Assembly: GCF_003129465.1 (NCBI RefSeq) | Contig: NZ_QFFF01000001.1 | Location: 1,907,501-1,971,500 of the forward strand | Reading direction: 5' to 3' | DNA length: 64,000 bases | From: Sphingosinicella humi | Lineage (GTDB): Bacteria; Pseudomonadota; Alphaproteobacteria; Sphingomonadales; Sphingomonadaceae | Shown: positions 34,429-43,144 of the stretch, piece by piece | How positions within the stretch are numbered: the first letter of the stretch is position 1 | Layout of the letters: each line of letters begins with the position of its first letter | Program-made: the position numbers and the translations under genes | The notes under the pieces: model-generated | Seen by the model: only the letters and a program-made list of their open reading frames with translations | The model's database searches: none | Told to the model about the DNA's origin: nothing

Positions 34429-34468
34429 TTTTACGATGGATTCAGCCTTCTTGGTTAGGACTCGGGGA

Positions 34469-34735
34469 ATGGACATGAGCTTCCTCCGTCGCGCCCGGCG
34501 AATCGCCAAGCAGACGCCCGCGCATCTCGATTACAGCGTCCTTGTCGCGACGCTTGAGGCGATGCAGTCGTCGAGCGCGACGGCGCGCGCCCAGATCCGC
34601 GCCGCTCATGGCGAGGAGGAGGAGCGCACTGCCCGCGAGCCGCTGGTCGAAATCCTGCTCGCCGCTCCCGACTGGCCGGACGCGATCGCTGTCCAGCAGG
34701 GAAGCTTCCATCGCGGTACCGTGCCGCCCGAATGA
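34469..34735 (+). CDS. Small hypothetical protein (88 residues)
   Basis: MDMSFLRRARRIAKQTPAHL opens a helical, charged protein with a C-terminal APDWPDAIAVQQGSFHRGTV segment. ATG 34469 follows TTAGGA by 8 bp; an in-frame ATG at 34475 follows GGGGA by 6 bp and is about as likely. No signal, membrane segment or known family. It lies 125 bp upstream of sciP in the same direction and just after a DnaA box. Confidence 0.55.
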   Translation: MDMSFLRRARRIAKQTPAHLDYSVLVATLEAMQSSSATARAQIRAAHGEEEERTAREPLVEILLAAPDWPDAIAVQQGSFHRGTVPPE

Positions 34736-34859
34736 AGCGGTAACTCAAATGACCGCGAAATTTACCTTCGCATTTTAGCCTTCCTTCAATGCCTCGGCGC
34801 TAACACGGGTGGCGACGAAGGAGACGCTCCCCCCAGCGGGAGCCATAGTTGAGGTAGTA

Positions 34860-35159
34860 ATGATCGAACATCAGAAGATTCGCCCTGCCCAGGTCATCGG
34901 CCCGCTGGGAGAGCCGTTGACGTTGGAGACCCTGCCGCCGCGCACGACCAGTCGTTGGGTGGTGCGCCGCAAAGCGGAGGTCGTCGCGGCCGTCAATGGC
35001 GGGCTTCTGAACGTCGATGAAGCCTGCGAACGCTATGGCCTCACGCTCGAGGAGTTCGCCAGCTGGCAGCGCGCGGTCGACCGGTCCGGCATGCCGGGTC
35101 TCAGGGTCACCCGCATCCAGCATTACAAATCGCTTTACGAGCGCCAGCAGAAATTCTGA
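34860..35159 (+). CDS. sciP: DUF1153 family protein, SciP-type cell-cycle regulator
   Basis: A 99-residue protein with the DUF1153 helix-turn-helix: PRTTSRWVVRRKAEVVAAVNGG, then EACERYGLTLEEFASWQRAV. In Caulobacter, SciP is a small protein that restrains CtrA-activated transcription in newborn cells. GAGG lies 5 bp before ATG 34860. The length matches the family. It stands alone between an unknown small gene and a stress membrane protein. The orthology is by family recognition; cell-cycle timing cannot be read from the sequence. Confidence 0.9.
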   Translation: MIEHQKIRPAQVIGPLGEPLTLETLPPRTTSRWVVRRKAEVVAAVNGGLLNVDEACERYGLTLEEFASWQRAVDRSGMPGLRVTRIQHYKSLYERQQKF

Positions 35160-35276
35160 GTCCTTGCCGCGCCTTACGCGTGGCAAGTCCTCCCTTCTTC
35201 AATACTCTTCCGAAACGATGTAAGACGGGCTGCCTGCGCGGCCGATCCACGCGCGAAGAACGTGCGACGGTTCGCA

Positions 35277-35301
35277 GGAACAAGCGTGCGCTTCGCGCGT
35301 C
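35277..35301 (+). promoter_or_regulatory. EcfG-type promoter variant for the GlsB-type gene
   Basis: GGAAC at 35277-35281, 16 bp spacer, CGTC at 35298-35301. This is the same one-base -10 variant as at 13325. The predicted start near 35309 leaves a leader of about 55 nt before ATG 35365. Confidence 0.5.
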
Positions 35302-35364
35302 TTGGATTCGGAACGCCGCTGAAACCTCTTGGGATCATCGGCAGTGAGTACAGGAGGGAAGAAG

Positions 35365-35634
35365 ATGAATCTCATCATTGCACTGATCATCGGGGGTATC
35401 ATCGGCTGGCTCGCGAGCATCATTATGCGCACCGACGCCCAGCAAGGTATTCTCCTCAATATTGTGGTAGGGATCATCGGGTCCCTGCTCGGTGGCTTCC
35501 TGCTCGGCCCGCTCATCGGCGGCGGCAACCTGCTCAGCGGCGCCTTCGACATCATGACGCTGATCGTCGCCCTGCTTGGCGCGATCATCCTGCTCGCGAT
35601 CGTCAACCTGTTCCGCCGCGGCAGCGTTCGTTAA
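35365..35634 (+). CDS. GlsB/YeaQ/YmgE family stress-response membrane protein
   Basis: An 89-residue protein with three hydrophobic glycine-rich helices (MNLIIALIIGGIIGWLASII, VVGIIGSLLGGFLLGPLIGG, and TLIVALLGAIILLAIVNLF), the transglycosylase-associated/YeaQ pattern. AGGAGGG lies directly upstream of ATG 35365. The family is induced by general stress in many bacteria, which fits the GGAAC-N16-CGTC element about 65 bp upstream. A strong terminator follows. Confidence 0.92.
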   Translation: MNLIIALIIGGIIGWLASIIMRTDAQQGILLNIVVGIIGSLLGGFLLGPLIGGGNLLSGAFDIMTLIVALLGAIILLAIVNLFRRGSVR

Positions 35635-35655
35635 GACTTTTTCTGGTCCAAGGAT

Positions 35656-35692
35656 AAGGGGCCGCTTCGCTCAGGCGAGGCGGCCCCTTTTT
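35656..35692 (+). terminator. Intrinsic terminator of the GlsB-type gene
   Basis: A long stem (35656-35665 with 35680-35689, extendable inward) followed by TTTTT. Confidence 0.85.
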
Positions 35693-35706
35693 GTTGCGCA
35701 GAGAAA

Positions 35707-35782
35707 CGTCATTGCGAGCGAGCGAAGCAATACCGCCCGGCGCAGACTGGGTTGCTTCGTCACTTCGCTCCTCACAATGACG
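35707..35782. repeat. Palindromic repeat element B (CGTCATTGCGAGCG type)
   Basis: A 76-bp element with near-perfect inverted ends: CGTCATTGCGAGCGAGCGAA at 35707 and its inverted counterpart ending at 35782. This end sequence belongs to a repeat class common in bacterial genomes. It lies between the GlsB-type terminator and the end of the convergent SIMPL gene. Confidence 0.8.
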
Positions 35783-35791
35783 GGGATGGAT

Positions 35792-36508
35792 TCACTGCAA
35801 TTCGTAGGTGACCGAGAGAGTCACGGACAGCGTCTGCTCGCCCGGCACGATCTTGGTCGAGGCGTCCTGAGCCACGGCCTCCATCCGCATCATCGGATAG
35901 GGGATGGGCGGACCCGCCACGGCCGATTCGCTGATGGCGAGGATGCGGGCTACCTTCATGCCCGTGGCCCGCGCATACATCTCCGCTCGCGCGCGCGCCG
36001 TTTCGAGCGCTGCGCGGCGGGCCTCGTCCAGCGCCTCGTCCGGCTTGTCGATCTCCAGCATCGGGCCATTGATCTGGTTGGCGCCCTCCGCGACCAGGGC
36101 ATCCAGTATCGCGCCGGTCTCGGCGATGTCGCGAAAGCGGACGGTCACCTCGTTGCTGGCGCGGTATCCGGTGAGGATCGGCGCCTGGTTCTCGACATAG
36201 CGATATTCCGGATTGAGGTTGATCGAGCTGGTCTGGATGTCGCGCTCCTCGATCCCGGCGCGCTTCAGCGCCGCGATGACGCGGTTCATGCGCTGGGCGT
36301 TCTGGGCGATGGCCTCGGTAGCCGTCTTCGCCTGGGTCACGACGCCTGCATTGATGCGGGCGATATCCGGAACGCGGCTGACTTCACCGGTCGCGACGAC
36401 GTCGAGCCGAGTGCCGGCAATGGCCCGGACCGGCACAACTTCCTGCGCCACGGCCCCGGCAGGCAGCGCCAGGGCCAGCGCGGAAGCGAAAAGAGCGTAT
36501 CGGATCAT
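35792..36508 (-). CDS. SIMPL domain-containing (DUF541) exported protein
   Basis: A 238-residue protein with a signal peptide (MIRYALFASALALALPAGAVAQ) and the SIMPL/DUF541 domain (LDVVATGEVSRVPDIARINA, IQTSSINLNPEYRY, GYRASNEVTVRFRD). It is periplasmic or outer-membrane associated; homologues such as BP26/Omp28 and YggE are linked to envelope or oxidative stress. ATG 36508 follows GGGAGAAC. It is divergent from the RND efflux operon with a gap of about 350 bp. Confidence 0.92.
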   Translation of the reverse strand: MIRYALFASALALALPAGAVAQEVVPVRAIAGTRLDVVATGEVSRVPDIARINAGVVTQAKTATEAIAQNAQRMNRVIAALKRAGIEERDIQTSSINLNPEYRYVENQAPILTGYRASNEVTVRFRDIAETGAILDALVAEGANQINGPMLEIDKPDEALDEARRAALETARARAEMYARATGMKVARILAISESAVAGPPIPYPMMRMEAVAQDASTKIVPGEQTLSVTLSVTYELQ

Positions 36509-36854
36509 TTTGTTCTCCCGAATTTGGCGCCCGACTACGGCCGGGCCACGCCCATAGAACGTGCCCCGCCCTGCACGGTTGCTGAACGTTACGGACGCGG
36601 CTTTCATCGAAAAGTCGCGCAGGTTCGTCGAAAATAACCGCGCTCCTGCTGCCCGTTCGGTCAATCGCCGTTTCCCCCACCCGCGAGCCTGAGCGAAACT
36701 TCATTCAGCCTGTGGAAACAGTAGAGTTTGCAGTGTATGGGCGCGCGCGAATGTGGGGACCGGCAGATTAGAAAACATATGGCTTGAGCGCGGTGCCTTA
36801 TTCGGCTAATACAGTGGCCGAGACGCGGCGCGGCCGCCCTGCGGTGTGAGAGAG
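36509..36854. other. Divergent promoter region between SIMPL gene and RND efflux operon
   Basis: About 346 bp with no supported gene. Open frames here lack ribosome sites. The central part (36700-36800) is relatively AT-rich and probably holds promoters for one or both directions. I see no clear regulator dyad. Confidence 0.4.
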
Positions 36855-38060
36855 ATGAGGACCATGAACTTCGAAACGACGGGTTGGCGGCGCCAGGCGC
36901 TCGAGGGCGAGGTGCTGGATGAGGTCGTCATCGCGCAGCGGCGCAAGCGCCGGCGGATCATCATCGCCGCCGCCATCGCCGCTATCCTGCTGATCGCCGC
37001 GTTCTTCGCATTCGCCGGTGGCGAGGATCCGGCCACAACCCCCGCCGCTGGAGAGGGGGCCGAGGCATTGCCTTCGGTCACGGTCATCGTCCCGGGGAAC
37101 GAACAGATTTCGCGCACCATCTCGGCGACAGGAACGCTCGCCGCTCGCCGCGACATGCCCGTCGGCGTCGCCGGCGAAGGCGGAGAGGTGAGCCGCGTGC
37201 TCGTCGAGGCCGGCGATTGGGTGAATGCCGGCCAGGCGCTCGCCACCATCGAGAGATCCGTCCAGTCGCAGCAGGCGCGCCAGCTCGCCGCCCAGATCCA
37301 GGTGGCCCGCGCCGAAGCCGATCTGGCCCAGAGCGAGCTCGATCGCGCGCTCGCGCTCGTCGACCGCGGTTTCATCTCCAAGGCCGATGTTGACCGCAAG
37401 ACGGCCACCCGCGACGCCGCCGTGGCGCGCGTTCGTGTCGCCGAGGCGCAGCTCGCCGAGACGCGCGCCCGCATCGGGCGGCTCGACGTGCGGGCTCCGG
37501 CGAGCGGCCTTGTGCTCGATCGCATGGTCGAGCCGGGCCAGATCGTGGGGCCGGGCTCCGGCGCCTTGTTCCGCATCGCCATGGGCGGCGAGATGGAGCT
37601 GGTCGCCAAGCTGTCGCAGGAGGACCTGGCGCGGGTTACCGTCGGCGTTCCGGCGACGGTGACGCCGGTCGGCTCCACCGATAGCTACCAGGGGCAGGTG
37701 TGGCAGGTGTCGCCGGTGATCGACCCGCAGACCCGCCAGGGCGACGCTCGCATATCGATACCGTACCAGCCTGACCTGCGCCCGGGCGGCTTCGCCAGCG
37801 CCACGATCGTGACCGGCGCCATCGACGCTCCGCTCCTGCCGGAATCGGCCGTGCTCAGCGACGAGAAGGGCAGCTACGTCTATATCGTTGACCAGAAGGA
37901 CATGGTCGTCCGGCGGCCGGTCCGCACCGGCCAGATTACCGACGAAGGCGTCGCGATCGTCGAGGGCCTGAACGGCACCGAGCGGGTCGTGCGCTCCGCC
38001 GGCGGCTTCCTGAACCCGGGTGAGAAGGTCCGACCTGTGCGGCAGAAGGCCGGGCGCTGA
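36855..38060 (+). CDS. RND efflux periplasmic adaptor (membrane-fusion protein)
   Basis: About 401 residues. A short basic cytoplasmic start (RRQALEGEVLDEVVIAQRRKR) and one membrane helix (IIIAAAIAAILLIAAFFAFA) anchor it. Next come the lipoyl half-motif with GEGGEVSRVLVEAGDWVNAG, an alpha-hairpin (about 130-200), and the second lipoyl half IGRLDVRAPASGLVLDRMVEPG. The C-terminal beta-barrel and membrane-proximal domains follow. ATG 36855 is chosen; ATG 36864 and GTG 36846 are close alternatives. The partner RND pump starts 10 bp downstream; the outer-membrane channel is not in the window. Confidence 0.93.
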   Translation: MRTMNFETTGWRRQALEGEVLDEVVIAQRRKRRRIIIAAAIAAILLIAAFFAFAGGEDPATTPAAGEGAEALPSVTVIVPGNEQISRTISATGTLAARRDMPVGVAGEGGEVSRVLVEAGDWVNAGQALATIERSVQSQQARQLAAQIQVARAEADLAQSELDRALALVDRGFISKADVDRKTATRDAAVARVRVAEAQLAETRARIGRLDVRAPASGLVLDRMVEPGQIVGPGSGALFRIAMGGEMELVAKLSQEDLARVTVGVPATVTPVGSTDSYQGQVWQVSPVIDPQTRQGDARISIPYQPDLRPGGFASATIVTGAIDAPLLPESAVLSDEKGSYVYIVDQKDMVVRRPVRTGQITDEGVAIVEGLNGTERVVRSAGGFLNPGEKVRPVRQKAGR

Positions 38061-38070
38061 GGAACGAGCG

Positions 38071-41000
38071 ATGAACTTCCGCAACATCTCCGCCTGGTCG
38101 ATCCGCAACCCGATCCCGCCGATCGTGCTGTTCGTGGTGCTGACCCTCGCCGGGCTGATTTCGTTCGTCCGCATGGACATTCAGAACGATCCGGACATCG
38201 ATTTCCCGGGGGCCCTCGTCCTCATCAGCCAGCCCGGCGCCGCCCCGACGGAGATGGAGACGCAGGTCACCCAGCGCGTCGAAGCCGCGATCCGGAGCAT
38301 CGAGGGCGTCGACGAGATCAATTCGACGATCCGGGAAGGCTCGTCGGAAACCTTCGTTCAGTTCAATATCGGTACCCCGATCGATCGGGCCGTCACCGAC
38401 GTCCGCGATGCCATCGCGCAGATACGGGGAGAGCTGCCGGACGGCATCTTGGAACCGCAAGTCATCCGCGTGTCCACGTCCGGCAATACGCTCGCCTACT
38501 ACGCGGCCGAGACGACCGACATGACGCTCGAGGAACTGAGCTGGTATGTCGACAACAATGTCGCCAAGGCCTTGCTCTCGGTGCCGGGCATGGCGGAGGT
38601 TTATCGCCGCGGCGGCGTCTCGCGTGAAATTCGGGTCATCCTCGACCCGGCGAGGATGCAGGCGCATGGCCTCACCGCCAGCGAGGTCAACGCGCAGCTG
38701 CGGCAGGTGAACCTCAACGCGGCCGGCGGCCGGGCCGAGATCGCCGGCTCTGAGCAGTCGGTCCGCATCCTCGGCAACGCGAAGAGCGCGCATGAGCTGG
38801 GCGAGACCCGCATCGGCGTCGGCGGCGGGCGCACGGTCAAGCTCTCGGACGTGGCTGACGTCCGGGACCTCTATGCGGAGCAGCGCTCGATATCGCTGGT
38901 GCAGGGCGGGCAGCAGGTGACGACCTTCGGCTTCGAGCGGGCCAAGGGCGAATCCGACATCACCGTCTACGACGACGCCGTCGAAGTGCTGAAGAAGCTC
39001 CAGGAGCAGAATCCGTCGGTCAAGTTCACCGAGCTCTTCACCACCGTCGACTACGCCAAGGAACAATATAGCTCGGCAATGGAGGCGCTGGTCGAGGGCG
39101 CGATCCTCGCCGTCATCGTCGTTTTCCTGTTCCTCAGGGACTGGCGCGCGACCTTGATCTCGGCGCTGGCGATACCGCTGTCGGCCATCCCCACCTTCTG
39201 GTTCATGGATCTGATGGGCTTCACGCTGAACAGCATGACGCTGCTCGGCCTCAGCCTGGTGGCCGGCGTGCTCGTCGACGACGCCATCGTGGAGATCGAG
39301 AACATCGTGCGCCACATGCGCATGGGCAAGACCGCCTATGAGGCATCGATCGAGGCCGCCGACGAGATCGGGCTTGCGGTGCTCGGCACGACCATGACCA
39401 TCGTGGCCGTCTTCTTCCCGGTCGCGCTGATGCCCGGCGTCGCGGGGCAGTTCTTCAAGAATTTCGGCATGACCGTGGTCGCGTCCGTGCTGACCAGCCT
39501 TGCGGTCGCCCGTCTGATCACGCCGATGATCGCGGCCTATTTCCTCAAGGCCAAGGGCCATGCCTCGCACGGCGAAGGCTGGGTGATGGACCGCTACATG
39601 GACGTGCTGCGCTGGACCCTTAAAAACCGCTGGAAGACGGTGGGCATGGGCGCGCTGGCCTTCGTCGCCACCATCATCACCTTCTCCCAGCTGCCTTCGT
39701 CCTTTTTCCCGCCGACCAACCAGGACACCAGCCGCATTTCGATCGCGATGGTGCCCGGGACGACACTCGAGCAGACCCGGAACGTGGCCGAGCGGGTGAT
39801 GAACATGATGTCGAAGCAACCCGTCGTGGAGCGCGCCTTCGCCCGCATCGATGTTGCAAGCGCGACGGTCTATCTCCGGCTCAAGGACGACCGCGACGTG
39901 ACCAGCATCGAGTTCGAGCGGTCGCTGGCGCCGATGCTCGCCCAGGTTCCTGATGCACGCGTCAACTTCATGTCGCAGAATGGCGGCGGAGGCGGTAGCA
40001 ACCGCGACGTTTCGATCACGCTCGGCGGCGACGATCCGGAGCAGCTGATGCAGGTGGCCACGAAGCTGGTCGGCGAAATGGCCGGCATCAGCGAGATCGT
40101 GGCGCCGCGGATCGAGGGCAATCTCCAGCGGCCCGAGATCGTCATCCGGCCGCGTCTCGACCTGGCCGCGGACCTTGGCGTCACCACTGCGGCGCTGAGC
40201 CAGGCGATCCGCATCGCCACTCTCGGCGACATCGACCAGAATGTCGCCAAATTCTCGCTGTCGGACCGTCAGATCCCGATCCGGGTGGCCCTGAACCAGG
40301 ATGCGCGGGAACGACTCTCGACCATCGAGAATTTGCCGGTGGCGACGCAGAATGGCGGTTCGGTGCCGCTGAGCGTCGTCGCCGAAATCGGCTTCGGCGC
40401 CGGCCCCACCCAGATCGACCGTACCAACCAGGTGCGGCAGATCACGATCGGCGCGGACCTGGCGCCGGGCATCGTCAGCGGCGAGGCCATGACCAAGATC
40501 GAGGCGCTGCCGACGCTGTCGAACCTGCCGCTCGGCGTCTCCCGGCTGATCCTGGGCGACACCAAATGGCAGCAGGAGTTGATGGTGAACTTCGTCATCG
40601 CCGTCATATCCGGCGTGCTGCTGGTGTTCGCGGTGCTGGTGCTGCTCTATCGCTCGGTGATGCCGCCGTTCGTCAACCTGGGCTCGCTGCTGCTCGCCCC
40701 GCTGGGCGGCGGCCTGGCCCTGCTGATAACGGGCAATCCCCTGTCGCTGTTCGTCTTCATCGGCATCCTCATGCTGCTCGGCATCGTCGGCAAGAACTCG
40801 ATCCTGCTGATCGACTTCGCGCTCGAAGAGATGTCCAAGGGCATCGGCAGGCAGGAAGCGATCGAAGATGCCGGCCATAAGCGCGCGCAGCCGATTGTGA
40901 TGACCACCGTCGCCATGGTCGCCGGCATGATCCCGACCGCGCTGTCGCTCAGCGGCGACGGCAGCTGGCGCGCGCCGATGGGCATCGTCGTGATCGGCGG

Positions 41001-41154
41001 CCTGATCGTCTCGACGGTGCTGACCCTGGTCATCGTCCCGGCGACGTTCAGCCTCGCGATCGGCTTTGAGCGCTGGCTTGGGCCCAAGCTCGCCAGGCAC
41101 CTCACCACCGGTGGCAAGAACGCGCAGATACCCGGCGTGCAGCCTGCGGAGTGA
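38071..41154 (+). CDS. RND family efflux transporter permease
   Basis: A 1027-residue inner-membrane proton antiporter: first helix WSIRNPIPPIVLFVVLTLAG, periplasmic porter domains, helix 4 region VAGVLVDDAIVEIENIVRHMRMG with the proton-relay Asp pair, and the second half repeating this layout (FIGILMLLGIVGKNSILLIDFALEEM). Helix 1 lacks the typical HAE-1 FxxRP pattern, and the sequence resembles the sphingomonad/AcrB-like multidrug or MdtB-type pumps. GAGGAA precedes ATG 38071. It forms an operon with the adaptor and perhaps with the DUF445 gene. Confidence 0.93.
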   Translation: MNFRNISAWSIRNPIPPIVLFVVLTLAGLISFVRMDIQNDPDIDFPGALVLISQPGAAPTEMETQVTQRVEAAIRSIEGVDEINSTIREGSSETFVQFNIGTPIDRAVTDVRDAIAQIRGELPDGILEPQVIRVSTSGNTLAYYAAETTDMTLEELSWYVDNNVAKALLSVPGMAEVYRRGGVSREIRVILDPARMQAHGLTASEVNAQLRQVNLNAAGGRAEIAGSEQSVRILGNAKSAHELGETRIGVGGGRTVKLSDVADVRDLYAEQRSISLVQGGQQVTTFGFERAKGESDITVYDDAVEVLKKLQEQNPSVKFTELFTTVDYAKEQYSSAMEALVEGAILAVIVVFLFLRDWRATLISALAIPLSAIPTFWFMDLMGFTLNSMTLLGLSLVAGVLVDDAIVEIENIVRHMRMGKTAYEASIEAADEIGLAVLGTTMTIVAVFFPVALMPGVAGQFFKNFGMTVVASVLTSLAVARLITPMIAAYFLKAKGHASHGEGWVMDRYMDVLRWTLKNRWKTVGMGALAFVATIITFSQLPSSFFPPTNQDTSRISIAMVPGTTLEQTRNVAERVMNMMSKQPVVERAFARIDVASATVYLRLKDDRDVTSIEFERSLAPMLAQVPDARVNFMSQNGGGGGSNRDVSITLGGDDPEQLMQVATKLVGEMAGISEIVAPRIEGNLQRPEIVIRPRLDLAADLGVTTAALSQAIRIATLGDIDQNVAKFSLSDRQIPIRVALNQDARERLSTIENLPVATQNGGSVPLSVVAEIGFGAGPTQIDRTNQVRQITIGADLAPGIVSGEAMTKIEALPTLSNLPLGVSRLILGDTKWQQELMVNFVIAVISGVLLVFAVLVLLYRSVMPPFVNLGSLLLAPLGGGLALLITGNPLSLFVFIGILMLLGIVGKNSILLIDFALEEMSKGIGRQEAIEDAGHKRAQPIVMTTVAMVAGMIPTALSLSGDGSWRAPMGIVVIGGLIVSTVLTLVIVPATFSLAIGFERWLGPKLARHLTTGGKNAQIPGVQPAE

Positions 41155-41186
41155 ACCAAAGGCCGGTTCCGGCTATTGATGCAGGA

Positions 41187-42452
41187 ATGACCCTGCTCGA
41201 ACGGACCGGCCTCACCCGATTCAACCCCGCGCAGGGTGGCGCCCGCGGCATGAAGATCATCGCCACCGGCTCGCTGGTGGTGATGGCGGGCGTCTTCCTC
41301 CTCGCCAACACATTGGACGACGCCTATCCGGCCTGGGGCTTCGTCAAGGCCTTCGCCGAGGCGGCGATGGTGGGCGGCCTCGCCGACTGGTTTGCGGTCA
41401 CTGCCCTGTTTCGCCACCCGCTCGGCCTGCCCATCCCCCACACCGCCATCATTCCGCGGAACAAGGACCGGATCGGCGATACCCTCGCCCAGTTCCTGCG
41501 GGAGAATTTCCTGACCCCCTCCGTCGTCGCCCGGCGGATGCGCGGCGCGGACGTGGCCGGCGCGATCGGCCGCTTCCTCACCGATCCGCCGGGCGAGGGC
41601 CGGCTCCGCCAAGGCGCCTCGAGCCTCATCGCCAGCATCCTGGAGGCGCTCGATCAGGAACGGCTCGGCGGCATGGTCAAGGGCGCGATCGCCGGCCGCA
41701 TGAAGGCGATGGAAGTCTCGCCGCTACTCGGCAAGTCACTGGACGCCGCGATCACCGAGGACCGTCACGTGCCGGTGCTCGACGCCGTCATCAACTGGGC
41801 GAGCCGCACGCTCGACGCCAATGAAGACCTGATCCGCGGCATGGTTCATGACAAGTCGGGTTGGGTTGTGCGCTTCACCGGCCTCGACGCCCGCGTCGCC
41901 GACGGCATCATCGACGGCCTGAGGCGCCTCACCGTCGAGCTCGCGACGGACGTCAACCACCCGCTGCGCGCCAAAGCCGAGGATTCGCTGGCCGCGCTCG
42001 CTTGGGATCTTCAATATGACGAGGCCGTGCGCAGCAAGGTCGAGAGCGCGAAGCAGGACATCATCGCCAACAAGGCGTTCGGCGACTGGATCGACGGGCT
42101 CTGGGAGAAGACTCGTGCCGGCCTGCTCAAGTCCGCCCGCGATCCCGACGCGACCATGGCCGGGCGCTTCGGCGAAGCGGTGCGTGCGCTCGGCGCGACG
42201 CTCCAGGAGGATGCCCGGCTCAAGGCGACGATCAACCAGTTCGCCCGACGCGCCATGGTGGGGGCGGTGGCGACCTACGGCGCGGGGATCGTCACCCTGG
42301 TGTCCGAGACGATCCGCGGCTGGGATGCCCGCACGGTCACCGGCCGTCTCGAGAACGCGGTCGGGCGCGATCTCCAATATATCCGCATCAACGGCACCCT
42401 GGTGGGCGGCCTCGTCGGCCTCGTCATCCACAGCGTCGAAATGGTGGCGTGA
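41187..42452 (+). CDS. DUF445 family membrane-associated protein
   Basis: About 421 residues with two N-terminal helices (KIIATGSLVVMAGVFLLANT, then WGFVKAFAEAAMVGGLADWFAVTALF) and the DUF445 core: HPLGLPIPHTAIIPRNKDRIGDTLAQFL. A last hydrophobic segment (GTLVGGLVGLVIHSVEM) is at the C-terminus. The family resembles YjiN of enterobacteria and has no defined activity. ATG 41187 is chosen; a GTG at 41151 overlapping the pump stop (GTGA) would couple it to the RND operon. Confidence 0.88.
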   Translation: MTLLERTGLTRFNPAQGGARGMKIIATGSLVVMAGVFLLANTLDDAYPAWGFVKAFAEAAMVGGLADWFAVTALFRHPLGLPIPHTAIIPRNKDRIGDTLAQFLRENFLTPSVVARRMRGADVAGAIGRFLTDPPGEGRLRQGASSLIASILEALDQERLGGMVKGAIAGRMKAMEVSPLLGKSLDAAITEDRHVPVLDAVINWASRTLDANEDLIRGMVHDKSGWVVRFTGLDARVADGIIDGLRRLTVELATDVNHPLRAKAEDSLAALAWDLQYDEAVRSKVESAKQDIIANKAFGDWIDGLWEKTRAGLLKSARDPDATMAGRFGEAVRALGATLQEDARLKATINQFARRAMVGAVATYGAGIVTLVSETIRGWDARTVTGRLENAVGRDLQYIRINGTLVGGLVGLVIHSVEMVA

Positions 42453-42570
42453 GCGGCCCGTTCGCTTTGACAAGGCGCGTCGGCTGTAGCACTGTCGCAG
42501 CGATGGGACCGCTTTCCGCCTTCGAGAGACGCCTGCGCCTTCACGCCGGCCAGCTTCCGGCACGCGCCTG

Positions 42571-42610
42571 ACCCCGGATCGGCCCTCGGGCGCGGGTCCG
42601 GGGTTCCTTT
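42571..42610 (+). terminator. Hairpin terminator after the DUF445 gene
   Basis: An 8-bp outer stem (42571-42578 with 42597-42604) with inner GC pairing and a CCTTT tail. The 228-bp gap before the rnk gene holds nothing else I can support. Confidence 0.6.
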
Positions 42611-42680
42611 CGCCTGACTAACCGTTTTAACTCCCGGCGGCCGCACGTCATCGTGCGCCGATGCTTCAAGGAAAGATGCC

Positions 42681-43103
42681 ATGGCTGCCACTCGCGATCC
42701 ATCGACGGGCGCCCGTCCGCCGATCCATCTGCTGGATACGGAATCCGACCTGCTCGGCGATCTCGCGCTGCGGGCGGAGCATCGCGTTCCGGTCGTCGCG
42801 GCGATGCTGCTTGCCGAGATCGAACGGGCGGAAATCCATGACGAAGCGTCGCTCCCCAAGGATGCCATCACCCTGGGGTCCGAGATCGACTATGTGGACG
42901 AGGCGAGCGGTGCTCAACGCACGGTTCAACTGGTGCTGCCGGCCGAGGCGGATATCGAGGCGGGGCGGATTTCCGTCATGACGCCGATGGGCGCCGGGCT
43001 GATCGGCCTCTCCACCGGCCAGACGATCGAGTGGCCCGACCTGGAAGGTCGTGAACGGCGTATCACCATCCAGGCGGTGCGGCGGCCGAAGAAGGACGCC
43101 TAG
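42681..43103 (+). CDS. rnk: Rnk/GreA-GreB family regulator
   Basis: A 140-residue protein: N-terminal helical Rnk segment (IHLLDTESDLLGDLALRAEH) and the C-terminal GreA/GreB FKBP-like domain (AITLGSEIDYVDEASGAQRT, VMTPMGAGLIGLSTGQTIEW). Rnk proteins bind RNA polymerase like truncated Gre factors and influence nucleotide-metabolism genes. GGAAAG lies upstream of the ATG. It is convergent with murA. The symbol is given by family resemblance. Confidence 0.85.
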   Translation: MAATRDPSTGARPPIHLLDTESDLLGDLALRAEHRVPVVAAMLLAEIERAEIHDEASLPKDAITLGSEIDYVDEASGAQRTVQLVLPAEADIEAGRISVMTPMGAGLIGLSTGQTIEWPDLEGRERRITIQAVRRPKKDA

Positions 43104-43144
43104 AGCCGAACCAAGTTTGGGGGCGACGTCCCCAGGCTCCCGCC

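Noticed and set aside
37936-41100. A 1054-codon minus-strand frame opposite the RND pump
   Set aside because: The His/Asp/Arg-rich translation has no domain and is the mirror of a canonical RND permease.
42503-42571. A 22-codon ATG frame after the DUF445 gene, considered as a leader peptide
   Set aside because: No ribosome site, no enriched codon, and it is separated from rnk by a terminator-like hairpin.
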